Shown here: positions 24,931 through 33,737 of the stretch, in pieces
How the letters are laid out: the number at the start of each line of letters is the position of its first letter
Numbering within the stretch: position 1 is the stretch's first letter
DNA from: Treponema sp.
GTDB taxonomy: Bacteria > Spirochaetota > Spirochaetia > Treponematales > Treponemataceae
Assembly: GCA_017484285.1 (NCBI GenBank)
Contig: JAFUTH010000006.1
Coordinates: 124,001 to 188,000 of the forward strand
DNA: 64,000 nt
Direction of reading: 5' to 3'
The notes under the pieces: generated by a model
What the model was told of the DNA's origin: nothing
What the model saw: the letters and a program-made list of their open reading frames with translations, nothing else
The model's database searches: none
Program-made: the position numbers and the translations under genes

Positions 24931-27732
24931 ATGAAACGACTCTTCGCGCTTTTTTCCGTTTTTTTTCTTTCTGTTTCGCTCTTCGCGTTTTCACAAGCCG
25001 ACATTGAGTGCATAACGCTCGAAAACGGACTTTCTGTCTACCTTCTTGAAGACTCCGCTTCTCCGACCGTCCGACTTGAACTCTGCGTCAATGCCGGATT
25101 CACTGAGCAAACAGAACAGAACGCGGGCTTTTTTACCCTGTACGCGCGCCTGCTCGACGGCGAGATTACGAACGACTCAGTACGATTTGTCTCACAGGTT
25201 GCGCCGAATGCGGCAGAAAAAGCGCTCTCGCTCTTGAGCACAAAACTCAAGCCACTGAACGCACCTGATGCCGAACTCGACGCGCTCGTCAAAAAAATGA
25301 ACGCCGAATTCGCCGAATATGAAAAAAGCCCCACGGGTTACATCAACACGGCTATCGACGCAAAACTCTTTCCGACTGCTCCCTGGACGCGTGAAAGCGG
25401 CGTTCCGCCCGCGGAGTTTGCCGCCTCGCCCCGAGACGAAATCCGCGAAAAGCTTCGGTTTATCGCCGAAAACTACTACGTTCCCTCAAATGCGAGCCTG
25501 TTCATCAACGGAAACCTCACAAAAACGGCGGCTCTCTCACTCGTCAAAACGTATTTTTCCCATTTTTCGGCATTTACGCGCCCGCGCCGCACCAACGAGG
25601 TGTCTGACTACATCGCCACGAGCATCGCCGACGGAAAATGGGCACAGCAAAAGAAATTCGTGCTCGCCCACCCCGATTTTTCCGACGAAATGACGCAGAT
25701 TGTGCTCCAGTACACGAGTTTGCAAAGCGATGAGGCGGACGTGCTCGCGTCAACGTGGAATCAGGACGGCTCAGCGTTCAAAAAATTGCTTTTAAAGCAG
25801 CGCAATCTCAAGATTCTCGGAGACGAATACATCGATGTCTCTTCCGCGCAAGAAAAATCCGCGTCCCGGCTCATCATCCAGTCGCTCTTGGGGCACGCGA
25901 AGGTCTCTCCCGTCATTCAGGCAGAGCTGTTTTTGCAGATGTCGCGCGATGAAGACGTCTTCTCTGCGAAAGACCTAAAAAACTCGCTCAAGCAGTACAA
26001 AACGGACTTCGCGCGCCTTTCAGAAAGCTCCGACGCCACCATCGAACAGCTTTCAAAAACGATTCCGCTCTGCAAAACCGATGACGCTGTTTCGTTCTTT
26101 TTTGCGAAAAACGAGCGGCTTTCGGCGATTACGATTAGCGACATACAGCAGCACATCACGGCGGAGATGCCATTTGTCTTCGTTTTGCTCAACACAGCGA
26201 CCTATCAAAAATACGCGCAGGAATTCAAAACTGCCGGCTATGAGGTAATCGCACAAAAAAGCAGTCCCTGGTATGCGCAAGCCGCGTACAAAAACGCCAT
26301 TTCGCAAGTCGCCAAAAAGAATGAAGAAAAATCGAACTTGCTCGAAGAAATCGCTGACTCCGCGCACCGATTCGTCTCAAAGAACCGCGCGGAATTCTCA
26401 TCACTTACGCTCAAAAATGGCATTCCCGTCACCATAAAGCGCAGCCCGAGTTCAAACACGGCGGTACTCTCGCTCACGATTGCCGGCGGCGAGCTGTTGT
26501 TCACCGACACCGTGCCGGGACTCAGTTCCGTGCTCAGCGACGCGATTGCCGTCAACATCAAAAATCAGCTCGACTTATTCGCGGCAAACGGAGCCGTAAA
26601 CGGATTCTACGAAGTCGGCGCACAGACGCTCTCGACGCACTCAATCATCACGGTAAGCTGCCTCTCAAAAGAAATTGATTTTGCGATTCAGGCGGCGTAC
26701 ACCGCGCTCGTCTATTGCGACATCTCGCCCGCACTTGCCGACGGCGTGACCTATGACGAACGCACACAGTGGCGACTCAAAACGGGAAGCGCGGAATTTC
26801 AGCTTTTGTGCGAGGCAATCCGCATTTTGTACGACGGCACGGAATACCCGAAACTCTACAAAGACACCGAGGACAAGCCCGCCGAATCGCTCAATTTTAT
26901 GCGGATTCAGGAAGCCTATCCGATTTTGCTCGACGCGACGCGCTTTTCGCTCGTGCTTTCGGGCGGTCTCAAAGAAGACGAAAAATTGCAAAAATCGCTC
27001 GATGCGAGTTTCGGTCTTTTGGGCAGTATCAGCGAGACAAAATCTACTGATTTGGCGCTCCCCCGCCCCGATTTTTCAAAGCGCGCGCTTTCCGAGGAGC
27101 GCGTTTCGCTCCGCCATCTCTTTTTGACCGACATTTCAAAAGACAAAGCAGGTCCGCGCCCCGCGATTCTCGTTCCGACTACGAAATTTTTAGACCCCGT
27201 GTTGTACTGTCTTTCTTCGCCCGACTTGGCGACGACCGATTGCGCGCTCTTTAATGCGCTCCTGCTTGAACTTGCTTCTCGGCTTGAAGCTCGCCTGAGC
27301 GCGAACTATCCCGAAACGAAGGTAAAAGCGCAGCTCCCCGAAAATGATATGCCGTTCGCGCGCATTGTCGTAACGAACGTGGAGCACACGGCGGAAGTCG
27401 ACAGCGCTTACGAAGCATGCATTGCCTCGCTCAAAGCCGACCTTTCCGCGCAGATTGAAATTCAAACGGCGGGCGTAATCGACCTCGAAAAGTCAGAATT
27501 GCTCACACGGCTCGAAAACGGCTGGCTCATGGCGGTAATTTCGCAGGCAGGAAGCCAAGACGGAACGGCAAAACTGATTCAAATCGGCGAAATTCAAAAA
27601 AACGCGCGGCTCTACCTCGACCAATACGAAGCCATCGACAAGGCAAAGGGCGAAGATTATTTTCTGATTGCCGAAAGCTATTTTGACAGTGCCGCTCCGC
27701 TCCGTTTATACAGCAAAGATTCTAAAAAATAA
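24931..27732 (+). CDS. Large M16 peptidase-like protein with degenerate active site
   Basis: 933 residues, a two-lobed M16 architecture with two repeats, each opening with an LxNGxxV strand (ITLENGLSVYLLEDSASPTVRLELCVNAG and LTLKNGIPVTIKRSPSSNTAVLSLTIAGG). A signal peptide (LFALFSVFFLSVSLFAFSQ) sends it to the periplasm. The zinc motif position reads NAGFFTLYARLLDGE, so HxxEH is lost and it cannot be a standard M16 zinc peptidase. It may be an inactive chaperone-like partner of the pair at 17986-20876, or a substrate-binding relic. The stop overlaps convergent fthC by 11 nt. Confidence 0.82.
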   Translation: MKRLFALFSVFFLSVSLFAFSQADIECITLENGLSVYLLEDSASPTVRLELCVNAGFTEQTEQNAGFFTLYARLLDGEITNDSVRFVSQVAPNAAEKALSLLSTKLKPLNAPDAELDALVKKMNAEFAEYEKSPTGYINTAIDAKLFPTAPWTRESGVPPAEFAASPRDEIREKLRFIAENYYVPSNASLFINGNLTKTAALSLVKTYFSHFSAFTRPRRTNEVSDYIATSIADGKWAQQKKFVLAHPDFSDEMTQIVLQYTSLQSDEADVLASTWNQDGSAFKKLLLKQRNLKILGDEYIDVSSAQEKSASRLIIQSLLGHAKVSPVIQAELFLQMSRDEDVFSAKDLKNSLKQYKTDFARLSESSDATIEQLSKTIPLCKTDDAVSFFFAKNERLSAITISDIQQHITAEMPFVFVLLNTATYQKYAQEFKTAGYEVIAQKSSPWYAQAAYKNAISQVAKKNEEKSNLLEEIADSAHRFVSKNRAEFSSLTLKNGIPVTIKRSPSSNTAVLSLTIAGGELLFTDTVPGLSSVLSDAIAVNIKNQLDLFAANGAVNGFYEVGAQTLSTHSIITVSCLSKEIDFAIQAAYTALVYCDISPALADGVTYDERTQWRLKTGSAEFQLLCEAIRILYDGTEYPKLYKDTEDKPAESLNFMRIQEAYPILLDATRFSLVLSGGLKEDEKLQKSLDASFGLLGSISETKSTDLALPRPDFSKRALSEERVSLRHLFLTDISKDKAGPRPAILVPTTKFLDPVLYCLSSPDLATTDCALFNALLLELASRLEARLSANYPETKVKAQLPENDMPFARIVVTNVEHTAEVDSAYEACIASLKADLSAQIEIQTAGVIDLEKSELLTRLENGWLMAVISQAGSQDGTAKLIQIGEIQKNARLYLDQYEAIDKAKGEDYFLIAESYFDSAAPLRLYSKDSKK

Positions 27733-28408
27733 CCGCGTCCATGAGAACGTCGTGCGCGTCGGTGGGAAGGTCGGCGCGGATTTGGCAGGGGAGCGCGACC
27801 CCGCAGAGAAAAGGAGAAATCCCCGATTCGTGCAGTTTTTCGATGAAGATGTCGTAAAAGCCCTTTCCGTGCCCGAGCCGTTTTCCGTCTTTGGTGAACG
27901 CAACGCCAGGAACGAGCACAAAGGGGGAAGTCTCCCCCTCGCTCCAGCCCGCTTCGCGGTCTTTCGCTACCCCTTCTGCGGGGCTAACATCACTCTCTTT
28001 CTGCCCCGCAACGCCCCATTTCCTCAATCCCGTTTTTGGTTCGTGGATTCCGTACGTGCCGACTTCTAATTGGTCTTCAAGCGGCGTGTCTTTTTCTAAA
28101 AAATAAAAATCCATTCGGTTTTCACCTGTTTTCAGCGATTCAGAATCAACTTTCGGAACGGCGAGTTTTTTTCCTTCTTCGAGCGCGTGCAAAATCACAG
28201 GGGTGCAATCGGCTTCGAGTGTGTCGGGAATGTAGGCGAAAATTGTGCTTGCGTTTTGATATTCGGGAAGTGCAGTGATTTTTTGGCAGAGATTTTCGGT
28301 GAGCGAGTGTTTTTCTTTTTCCGAACGGGAAGCGTGAAAATCTGCAAGAATCTGCCGCATCTCTTTTCTTGTCTTTTTCTTAAAATCTCTCGTGTTTTCG
28401 CTGTTCAT
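27722..28408 (-). CDS. fthC: 5-formyltetrahydrofolate cyclo-ligase with repeat-encoded insert
   Basis: 228 residues. It converts 5-formyl-THF to 5,10-methenyl-THF using ATP. Family motifs: KKTRKEMRQI near the start, YIPDTLEADCTPVILHALEEGKKLAVP, and LVPGVAFTKDGKRLGHGKGFYD for ATP and folate. Residues about 130-162 (between HEPKTGL and FVLVPG) are encoded by a GC-rich palindromic element and are absent from ordinary family members, which pass directly from PEP to VPGVAF. The frame stays open through it. The gene starts at 28408 with TGC-TAAACT 7 nt upstream and no ribosome site. Its activity with the insert is an inference. Confidence 0.9.
   Translation of the reverse strand: MNSENTRDFKKKTRKEMRQILADFHASRSEKEKHSLTENLCQKITALPEYQNASTIFAYIPDTLEADCTPVILHALEEGKKLAVPKVDSESLKTGENRMDFYFLEKDTPLEDQLEVGTYGIHEPKTGLRKWGVAGQKESDVSPAEGVAKDREAGWSEGETSPFVLVPGVAFTKDGKRLGHGKGFYDIFIEKLHESGISPFLCGVALPCQIRADLPTDAHDVLMDAVIF
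27923..28017. repeat. GC-rich palindromic element (copy 2) inside fthC
   Basis: Opens with GGGGGAAGTCTCCCCCT, identical to the start of the element at 2938, has CTACCCC and TGCGGGG...CCCCGCA in the centre, and ends CAACGCCCC. About 95 nt, adding about 32 codons to fthC without a frameshift or stop. It is related to copy 1 in sequence pattern and length, although with internal differences. Confidence 0.7.
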
Positions 28409-28439
28409 TTATGGAAGTTTAGCAAAAATGTGATACAAT
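28409..28439. promoter_or_regulatory. Divergent promoters of fthC and the hydrogenase
   Basis: Minus strand: extended -10 TGC-TAAACT (28421-28416) 7 nt before fthC ATG, a leaderless arrangement. Plus strand: TACAAT (28434-28439) serves the hydrogenase with a 40-nt leader and an AGAGGT ribosome site. Confidence 0.5.
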
Positions 28440-28479
28440 AAAAAGCGAAACAGTAACAAAAAGCAAAGAAGAGGTACTT

Positions 28480-30003
28480 ATGCTTAATGTCAACAACAAT
28501 GCTTCGCTTTTGAAGCAGGGAATTTTGGTCAAAATTGCGAAATTGCAATTGGAAGGAAAGCTCGAAGAGGGCGTTCACTACATTCCAAAAGAAATGGTTC
28601 CGGAGGGAAGCACCCCCATCACGTGCTGTGTCTATCACGACCGCGAAATCATGAGAACGCGCGTTCTTGCCCGCATGGGATTTTCCGTTGAGAATTATGA
28701 CGAAGAAAAACGCCTTGCCGACTACGCAAAAGATGCGTTGAACCGCGAAAAACCCACGTGGCCGATGCTCACTTTCATAAACGACGCGTGCAACGGCTGT
28801 GCAAAAACGCGCTTTCTTCCTACAAATGCGTGCCAAGCCTGTCTTGCCCGCCCGTGCAAAATGAACTGCCCCAAACAGGCTATCGAAATCTACGACCACC
28901 GCGCGCACATCGATCCCGAAAAATGTATTAAGTGCGGCTTGTGCGCACAGAACTGTCCGTACCATGCAATCATAAAAGTGCCGATTCCGTGCGAAGAAGC
29001 CTGTCCTGTTGGTGCAATCACGCGAAACGAAGAGACCGGTCACGAGCAGATTGACTACGATAAGTGTATTTTTTGCGGAAAGTGTATGAGCTCATGCCCG
29101 TTCGGTGCGGTTATGGACAAATCTCAGCTCGTCGATGTCATCAAGCACATCATGAACGGCAAAAAGGTCGTGGCAATGTACGCTCCTGCAATCGGGGCAC
29201 AGTTTAAGGGAGCAAAACCCGGTCAGCTTGAAGGCGCGTTGCTCACAGCGGGATTTAGCCGCGTGTGGGAAGTTGCAATCGGCGCGGACATCACCGCCGA
29301 CAAAGAAGCCGCCGAGTTCGTGGAGCGCATGGAGCGCGGCGACAAAATGATGACAACGAGCTGTTGCCCCGCCTATGTTCGCGCCGTTCAGATTCACGCG
29401 CCAGAGCTTAAAGACTGCATTTCCGAAACAAAATCGCCGATGATTTACACCGCCGAGCTTGCAAAAAAAGCCGACCCCGATTGCATTACCGTCTTCGTGG
29501 GTCCCTGTTTGGCAAAACGCCGCGAGGGATTTGACAACGACTTGGTTGACTATGTGCTTTCGGTCGAGGAAGTGAGCGCATTGTTCGCCGCAAAAGAAAT
29601 CGACATCACAAAAATGGAAGCCAAGCCCGGAAAATACAATCCGACGGTCTCTGCGCGAAACTTCGCAAAAACAGGTGGCGTTGCCGAAAGCGTTAAAATC
29701 CGCCTCAAAGACGATTCAATCTTGCGCCCCGTGGTCATTAACGGTCTCGACAAGGCGGGTATCAAAAATCTTCAAAATTATGGTAAAATCAACGCGGGTT
29801 CTGTTCCTACTCCTGCCGACTGTCCGAACCTCATTGAGGTCATGGCATGTGAGGGCGGCTGTATCGCAGGTCCGAGCGTTATTATGAATCCAAAAACGGG
29901 CGCGGCATTGCTCACTATGTACGCAAATGCCGGCTCAAAAGAACTCGTTGACGGTATTCCGCCCAAGTGTGACATGGACGCGGTTATCGCCGGCGAGCAA
30001 TAG
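28480..30003 (+). CDS. Monomeric [FeFe]-hydrogenase (group B-like)
   Basis: 507 residues. Two 4Fe-4S ferredoxin motifs are at CIKCGLCAQNCPYH (149-162) and CIFCGKCMSSCPFG (196-209), with additional cysteines at 104-130. H-cluster ligands: TSCCP (293-297), GPCLAKRREG (341-350) and MACEGGC (455-461). The enzyme catalyses reversible H2 formation from reduced ferredoxin. TSCCPAY instead of TSCCPGW, and the GPCLAK form of the second motif, resemble group B rather than the classical group A enzymes, so electron partner and direction may differ. No signal peptide. Maturases HydE, F and G are not in the window and must be elsewhere. A gap of 14 nt leads to the ABC importer genes. Confidence 0.9.
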   Translation: MLNVNNNASLLKQGILVKIAKLQLEGKLEEGVHYIPKEMVPEGSTPITCCVYHDREIMRTRVLARMGFSVENYDEEKRLADYAKDALNREKPTWPMLTFINDACNGCAKTRFLPTNACQACLARPCKMNCPKQAIEIYDHRAHIDPEKCIKCGLCAQNCPYHAIIKVPIPCEEACPVGAITRNEETGHEQIDYDKCIFCGKCMSSCPFGAVMDKSQLVDVIKHIMNGKKVVAMYAPAIGAQFKGAKPGQLEGALLTAGFSRVWEVAIGADITADKEAAEFVERMERGDKMMTTSCCPAYVRAVQIHAPELKDCISETKSPMIYTAELAKKADPDCITVFVGPCLAKRREGFDNDLVDYVLSVEEVSALFAAKEIDITKMEAKPGKYNPTVSARNFAKTGGVAESVKIRLKDDSILRPVVINGLDKAGIKNLQNYGKINAGSVPTPADCPNLIEVMACEGGCIAGPSVIMNPKTGAALLTMYANAGSKELVDGIPPKCDMDAVIAGEQ

Positions 30004-30017
30004 GAGTTTTATAAAAA

Positions 30018-30983
30018 ATGAAGCGATTTCTGTGTTTCTTCGTAGCTTTTCTTGCTCTTTGGTTGGTGGGCGCACAATCAGCGTCTCTTCGGTTGGGTGT
30101 GCTCAACGGTCCGTCTGGGATTCCGTGCGCATACCTTATCGAAAATCAAAAAAAACTCGCCGTGCAAAACATGGAATTTGAGTTGTGTGCTTCGGCGCAA
30201 ACGGAACTTCCAAAACTGCTCAAGGGCGAAATCGACATCGGCTTTCTTCCGCCGAACGCCGCCGCAAAAGTGTTCAATGCGGGCAACGGCGCAGTCGTCG
30301 TTTTGGGCATCGCGGGAAACGGAAATCTCTATCTCATCACCAGTGACGAAACATACGGCGCGCTTGATGACCTCAAGGGCAAAAAAGTTGTCTGCGCAGG
30401 TCAGGGAGCAACGCCGGAATACATGTTCAGTTATCTGCTCGGCAAAAAAGGCATCGGAATCGGTGAGGGCGCGGATTTAGTCACACTTGATTTTTCAATT
30501 CCGAACGCAAACATCGCTGCCGCTGTCATTTCCGGGCAAGAAAAATATGCGCTCGTTCCAGAGCCGTTCGCAACTGTCGCAACACTCAAATCTGAGAAAG
30601 TGCGCCGCGCCGAGAACATTCAGACCGTCTTCGCCACCGTCGAAGAAAATGCATCGGCTACGTTTCCAATGACGCTGCTCGTCGCAAATGCGCAATTCGC
30701 AAAAGAAAACCGCGCGCTCATCAAAAAATTCATCGATGTATACAAAACGGCAAGCACTTGGACGGTCAAAAATCCGGCAAAAGCGGGCGCGCTCGTCGAA
30801 AAGCACGGGCTGGGGCTCAAAGCACCCGTTGCAACTGCTGCGATTCCGAATGCGGCATACACGTGGCGCGACGCAACGAGCGCACGAGGAGACATCGAAA
30901 AACTGCTCCAGATTTTCTTGGAGTCAGCGCCTGAATCAGTCGGCGGAAAGCTCCCGTCAGACGATTTTTACTTCAAAAAATAA
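30018..30983 (+). CDS. ABC transporter substrate-binding protein (SsuA/THI5-like)
   Basis: 321 residues with a signal peptide (CFFVAFLALWLVGAQSA), so periplasmic. The type 2 periplasmic binding fold resembles the NMT1/THI5 or SsuA group (LRLGVLNGPSGIPCAYLIE, LLKGEIDIGFLPPNAAAKVF, DDLKGKKVVCAGQGATPEYMFSYLL). These bind sulfonates, nitrate, thiamine precursors or similar. Which ligand cannot be read here. AGGAG lies 11 nt upstream. Its stop overlaps the permease start by 1 nt. Confidence 0.88.
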   Translation: MKRFLCFFVAFLALWLVGAQSASLRLGVLNGPSGIPCAYLIENQKKLAVQNMEFELCASAQTELPKLLKGEIDIGFLPPNAAAKVFNAGNGAVVVLGIAGNGNLYLITSDETYGALDDLKGKKVVCAGQGATPEYMFSYLLGKKGIGIGEGADLVTLDFSIPNANIAAAVISGQEKYALVPEPFATVATLKSEKVRRAENIQTVFATVEENASATFPMTLLVANAQFAKENRALIKKFIDVYKTASTWTVKNPAKAGALVEKHGLGLKAPVATAAIPNAAYTWRDATSARGDIEKLLQIFLESAPESVGGKLPSDDFYFKK

Positions 30984-31723
30984 TGCGGAAGCTGATTTTT
31001 CATCTTCTTTCCATCGGAACAATCATCGCGCTCTGGCAAATCTCAGCGGCGGTGATTGCGACTCCGCTCATTCTTCCTTCATGTTCTGCCGTCGTCACGC
31101 GGCTTTTTACGCTCGCCACAACGGACAGTTTTTGGCAGAACGTGCTTGCGACGCTCACCCGCGTGTTTTCCGCATTCGCGCTTTCCGTTGTTTTGGGAGC
31201 AGCGCTCGGTTTTTTTTCAGGCATATTCCCATCACTGCGGGCATTTTTCGCGTTTCCGCTCTCGCTCATCAGAACCGTGCCCGTCGTTTCGCTCATTTTA
31301 ATCGCAGTGTTCGTCTTTCAGAGCACTGCCGTTCCGATTTTTGCCGCCGTGCTTATGGCACTCCCCGTCATGACGAACGCCGTTTCCGCAAGTTTTGATT
31401 TTTCCGAGAGCGACAAAAAGAATCTCGACATGGCGCGCGTCTTCGGATTCACTAAAAGGCAGATTTTCAGATTCGTGCTCGTTCCGAAGATGAAAGCGAA
31501 CGTCGCAAGCGGGCTCATCTCAGTGTTTGGCATGACATGGAAGGTCGTCGCAGCCGGAGAAGTGCTCTCGCTCCCCAAAAAAGCGCTCGGAAGCCTTCTT
31601 CAAACGGCGCAAGTACACTTGGAAACGACCGACGTGTACGCCTATTCGCTTGCCATCGTCATTCTCAGTTTTGTGCTCGAATCGCTCGCAAAACTGCTCG
31701 TCAAAAAAGGACTCGCATCATGA
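30983..31723 (+). CDS. ABC transporter permease (SsuC/TauC-like)
   Basis: 246 residues with about six membrane spans and the permease signature for ATPase contact, MARVFGFTKRQIFRFVLVPKM (EAA loop). It forms the inner-membrane channel for the binding protein upstream. It overlaps the binding-protein stop by 1 nt and the ATPase start by 4 nt, which indicates tight translational coupling. Family placement with SsuC/TauC is from size and the EAA loop. Confidence 0.9.
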   Translation: MRKLIFHLLSIGTIIALWQISAAVIATPLILPSCSAVVTRLFTLATTDSFWQNVLATLTRVFSAFALSVVLGAALGFFSGIFPSLRAFFAFPLSLIRTVPVVSLILIAVFVFQSTAVPIFAAVLMALPVMTNAVSASFDFSESDKKNLDMARVFGFTKRQIFRFVLVPKMKANVASGLISVFGMTWKVVAAGEVLSLPKKALGSLLQTAQVHLETTDVYAYSLAIVILSFVLESLAKLLVKKGLAS

Positions 31724-32430
31724 AAGCCATCACCGTCGACCATGTAACGCTCTCTCGTGGCGGCAAAACGCTCTACCAGGATTTTAGCATTTCATTCGAA
31801 CGAGGAAAAATCACGACCATCATCGCACCGAGCGGAAGCGGAAAAACGACGCTTTTGAACTATCTCGCAGGGCTCTCGCGCGAAACGCCCCGCCCGATGC
31901 TTGAAGTCAGCGTTTTGTTCCAAGAGCCGCGCTTACTCAATTCGCTCACCGTCCTCGAAAACATCGCGCTTCCGCTCAAAAATCGCATGGACAGAGAAAC
32001 TGCCTACAAAACGGCGGAATCATACCTTCAAAAAACAAAAATGCTCGAAAAAAAAGACGCCTACCCACGGCACTTGAGCGGCGGTGAAAAACAGCGCGTT
32101 GCCCTCGCCCGCGCATTTGCCTTTCCCGCGCCCGTGCTGCTCTTGGACGAGCCGTTTCATTCGCTCGACATTCAGATAAAAATCGCGCTCATTCAGATTC
32201 TTGAATCGCTGCTCAAAACAGAAGAACGCACCGTCATTTTCGTGACGCACGACATTGAAGAAGCCCTCGCCATAAGCGACCGCATTCTCGTGCTGAACGG
32301 AACGCCGCTGTCAGTGCGCCTTGACGTGCAGCGCGAGCCGACAGAGCAAAAACAGAGCTTTAAAGACGTGTACGTGCACCCAAACGAAGAAAATCAGCGC
32401 TTAAAACAGGAAATCATCAGTCTTCTGTAA
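31720..32430 (+). CDS. ABC transporter ATP-binding protein
   Basis: 236 residues. Walker A APSGSGKTTLL, Q-loop SVLFQEPRLL, signature LSGGEKQRVALARAFA, Walker B VLLLDEPFHSLD and the switch His in VTHDIEEAL. Powers the permease at 30983-31723. The start is ATG 31720, overlapping the permease stop (ATGA). An upstream in-frame start at 31537 lies inside the permease gene and is rejected. Its 3' end overlaps convergent rmuC by 14 nt. Confidence 0.93.
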   Translation: MKAITVDHVTLSRGGKTLYQDFSISFERGKITTIIAPSGSGKTTLLNYLAGLSRETPRPMLEVSVLFQEPRLLNSLTVLENIALPLKNRMDRETAYKTAESYLQKTKMLEKKDAYPRHLSGGEKQRVALARAFAFPAPVLLLDEPFHSLDIQIKIALIQILESLLKTEERTVIFVTHDIEEALAISDRILVLNGTPLSVRLDVQREPTEQKQSFKDVYVHPNEENQRLKQEIISLL

Positions 32431-33298
32431 GACGGCGAACGCTCTCCGTGAGAGACAACGCCTTTTCGCGCGCATCGGCATATTTTACGCCCGCGTTCGA
32501 CAAATGCTTTCCGAGCGTATCAAAATCGTCGAGTAAATCCTTGCACGAAACGCGGAGCGCAGAAAGCGAGCTGATGATTTTTTCGGCTTTTTGCTCGATT
32601 TTAAGCCCGCGAAGCCCGTACGCAACCGACATCAAATACGCATAGAACGTGTTCGGCGAGACTGGAATCACGCGGTTTTGCATCGCATACTCAAAAAGCT
32701 CGTATTTTTTGACCGTATCATTCGTCAAGATTTCGTAATACACGCTCTCAGACGGAATATACATAAGCGCAAAGTCAAACGTGCCCTCGTTCGGTCGGAT
32801 ATATTTTTTTGAGATTTCATCGACGCGCGCTTTTACCGACTTTACGAATTCTGAACGTGCCTTTTTCTTCGAGTCAGCGTCGGTACTCGAAACCAAGCGC
32901 TGAAAACTTTCCATCGGGAATTTTGAATCGATGCAGACGAGGTGATTTCCAAGCTTTATGACCGCATCGACCGCGCTTCCATCGGAAAAATGATACTGCG
33001 TCTCGTAATTCTTTGCCGGAATTGCGTCTTTTAAGAGCGAAGTGAGCAGATATTCACCGAAGTTTCCGCGCAATTTCGGTGATGAAAGAATCGTCTGGAG
33101 CGAGCGCATGTCTTTTCCAAGCTCCTGCATGTATTGCGCGCTTGCGGCGAGGGAGCCGAGTTTTTGCTGAATATCCGAGACAAGCGAAGAATGAGCACGA
33201 GACGATGACGTCCGCACGAGGAGCACGACAAGAATAACCACGGAGATGAGCGAAACAAAGGCGCACGAAGCGATAATCACGTATGAAGAAATTGGCAT
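32417..33298 (-). CDS. rmuC: DNA recombination protein RmuC
   Basis: About 293 residues. An N-terminal membrane anchor (SYVIIASCAFVSLISVVILVVLL) precedes coiled coil, then the RmuC nuclease-like core: GNFGEYLLTSLLKDAIPAKNYETQYHFSDG and VDAVIKLGNHLVCIDSKFPMESFQRL. The family limits inversions at short repeats, but its activity is poorly defined. The longer frame to 33403 crosses tRNA-Asn and a terminator, so it cannot be the start. TGC-TACAAT (minus strand, 33311-33306) lies 7 nt before ATG 33298, and no ribosome site is present, so I chose this leaderless start over ATG 33307, which is inside the -10. Confidence 0.88.
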   Translation of the reverse strand: MPISSYVIIASCAFVSLISVVILVVLLVRTSSSRAHSSLVSDIQQKLGSLAASAQYMQELGKDMRSLQTILSSPKLRGNFGEYLLTSLLKDAIPAKNYETQYHFSDGSAVDAVIKLGNHLVCIDSKFPMESFQRLVSSTDADSKKKARSEFVKSVKARVDEISKKYIRPNEGTFDFALMYIPSESVYYEILTNDTVKKYELFEYAMQNRVIPVSPNTFYAYLMSVAYGLRGLKIEQKAEKIISSLSALRVSCKDLLDDFDTLGKHLSNAGVKYADAREKALSLTESVRRLTED

Positions 33299-33314
33299 GG
33301 AAGACATTGTAGCA
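33299..33314 (-). promoter_or_regulatory. Predicted leaderless promoter of rmuC
   Basis: Extended -10 TGC-TACAAT followed by 7 nt and ATG 33298 on the minus strand. The -35 is poor, as expected for an extended -10. Confidence 0.5.
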
Positions 33315-33340
33315 CGAGTGAGTAGATTTTGGTTTAAAAT

Positions 33341-33366
33341 AAAAAAAACTCCAGCGAAAACTGGAG
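33341..33366 (-). terminator. Rho-independent terminator after tRNA-Asn
   Basis: CTCCAG (33361-33366 reverse) and CTGGAG form a 6-bp stem with a 6-nt loop, followed on the minus strand by a run of eight T. Confidence 0.75.
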
Positions 33367-33371
33367 CTTTC

Positions 33372-33444
33372 CGACCCCTGCTGGGCTTGAACCAGCGACA
33401 CACGGATTAACAGTCCGTTGCTCTACCGACTGAGCTAAGGGATC
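33372..33444 (-). tRNA. tRNA-Asn (GTT)
   Basis: 73 nt. The acceptor stem GATCCCT pairs with AGGGGTC (one G-T), with discriminator G. Anticodon loop ACTGTTAAT gives GTT. T-stem GCTGG/CCAGC with loop TTCAAGC. CCA is not encoded. The asnS product charges it. Confidence 0.95.
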
Positions 33445-33560
33445 ACGTTGTTCTTGCGAACGTGTATAATAATATTGAAATCGCTTAAAAGTGTCAACAG
33501 CAAATCGGGCAAAATTCTCAAAAAAAACGCTCTTTTTTGAATGAAAACCGATGCGGGCAT

Positions 33561-33589
33561 AAAAAAACCTGCCTTAAAAAAGACAGGTT
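33561..33589 (-). terminator. Rho-independent terminator after tRNA-Asp
   Basis: On the minus strand AACCTGTC pairs with GGCAGGTT (one G-T) and is followed by a run of seven T. It separates the two tRNA genes into independent units. Confidence 0.75.
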
Positions 33590-33593
33590 GTGT

Positions 33594-33667
33594 CGGGAGC
33601 GAAGGGGCTCGAACCCTCGATCTCCGGCGTGACAGGCCAGCGCGATAACCAGCTTCGCTACGCCCCC
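33594..33667 (-). tRNA. tRNA-Asp (GTC)
   Basis: 74 nt. Acceptor GGGGGCG pairs with CGCTCCC (one G-T), discriminator G. Anticodon stem CTGGC/GCCGG, loop CTGTCAC, anticodon GTC. T-stem with GTTCGAACC. CCA not encoded; the next bases are ACA. Confidence 0.95.
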
Positions 33668-33737
33668 AAACGATTGGTCTACTATAGCGAAAACCGTGAA
33701 ACCAGTCAATAAGAAGCACGCGAAATTCTGCACAAAT

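Noticed and set aside
33299..33403. Longer rmuC starting at 33403
   Set aside because: It would cross the tRNA-Asn gene end and its terminator.
33435..33733. Short open frames over the two tRNA genes
   Set aside because: They coincide with complete cloverleaf tRNAs and a terminator.
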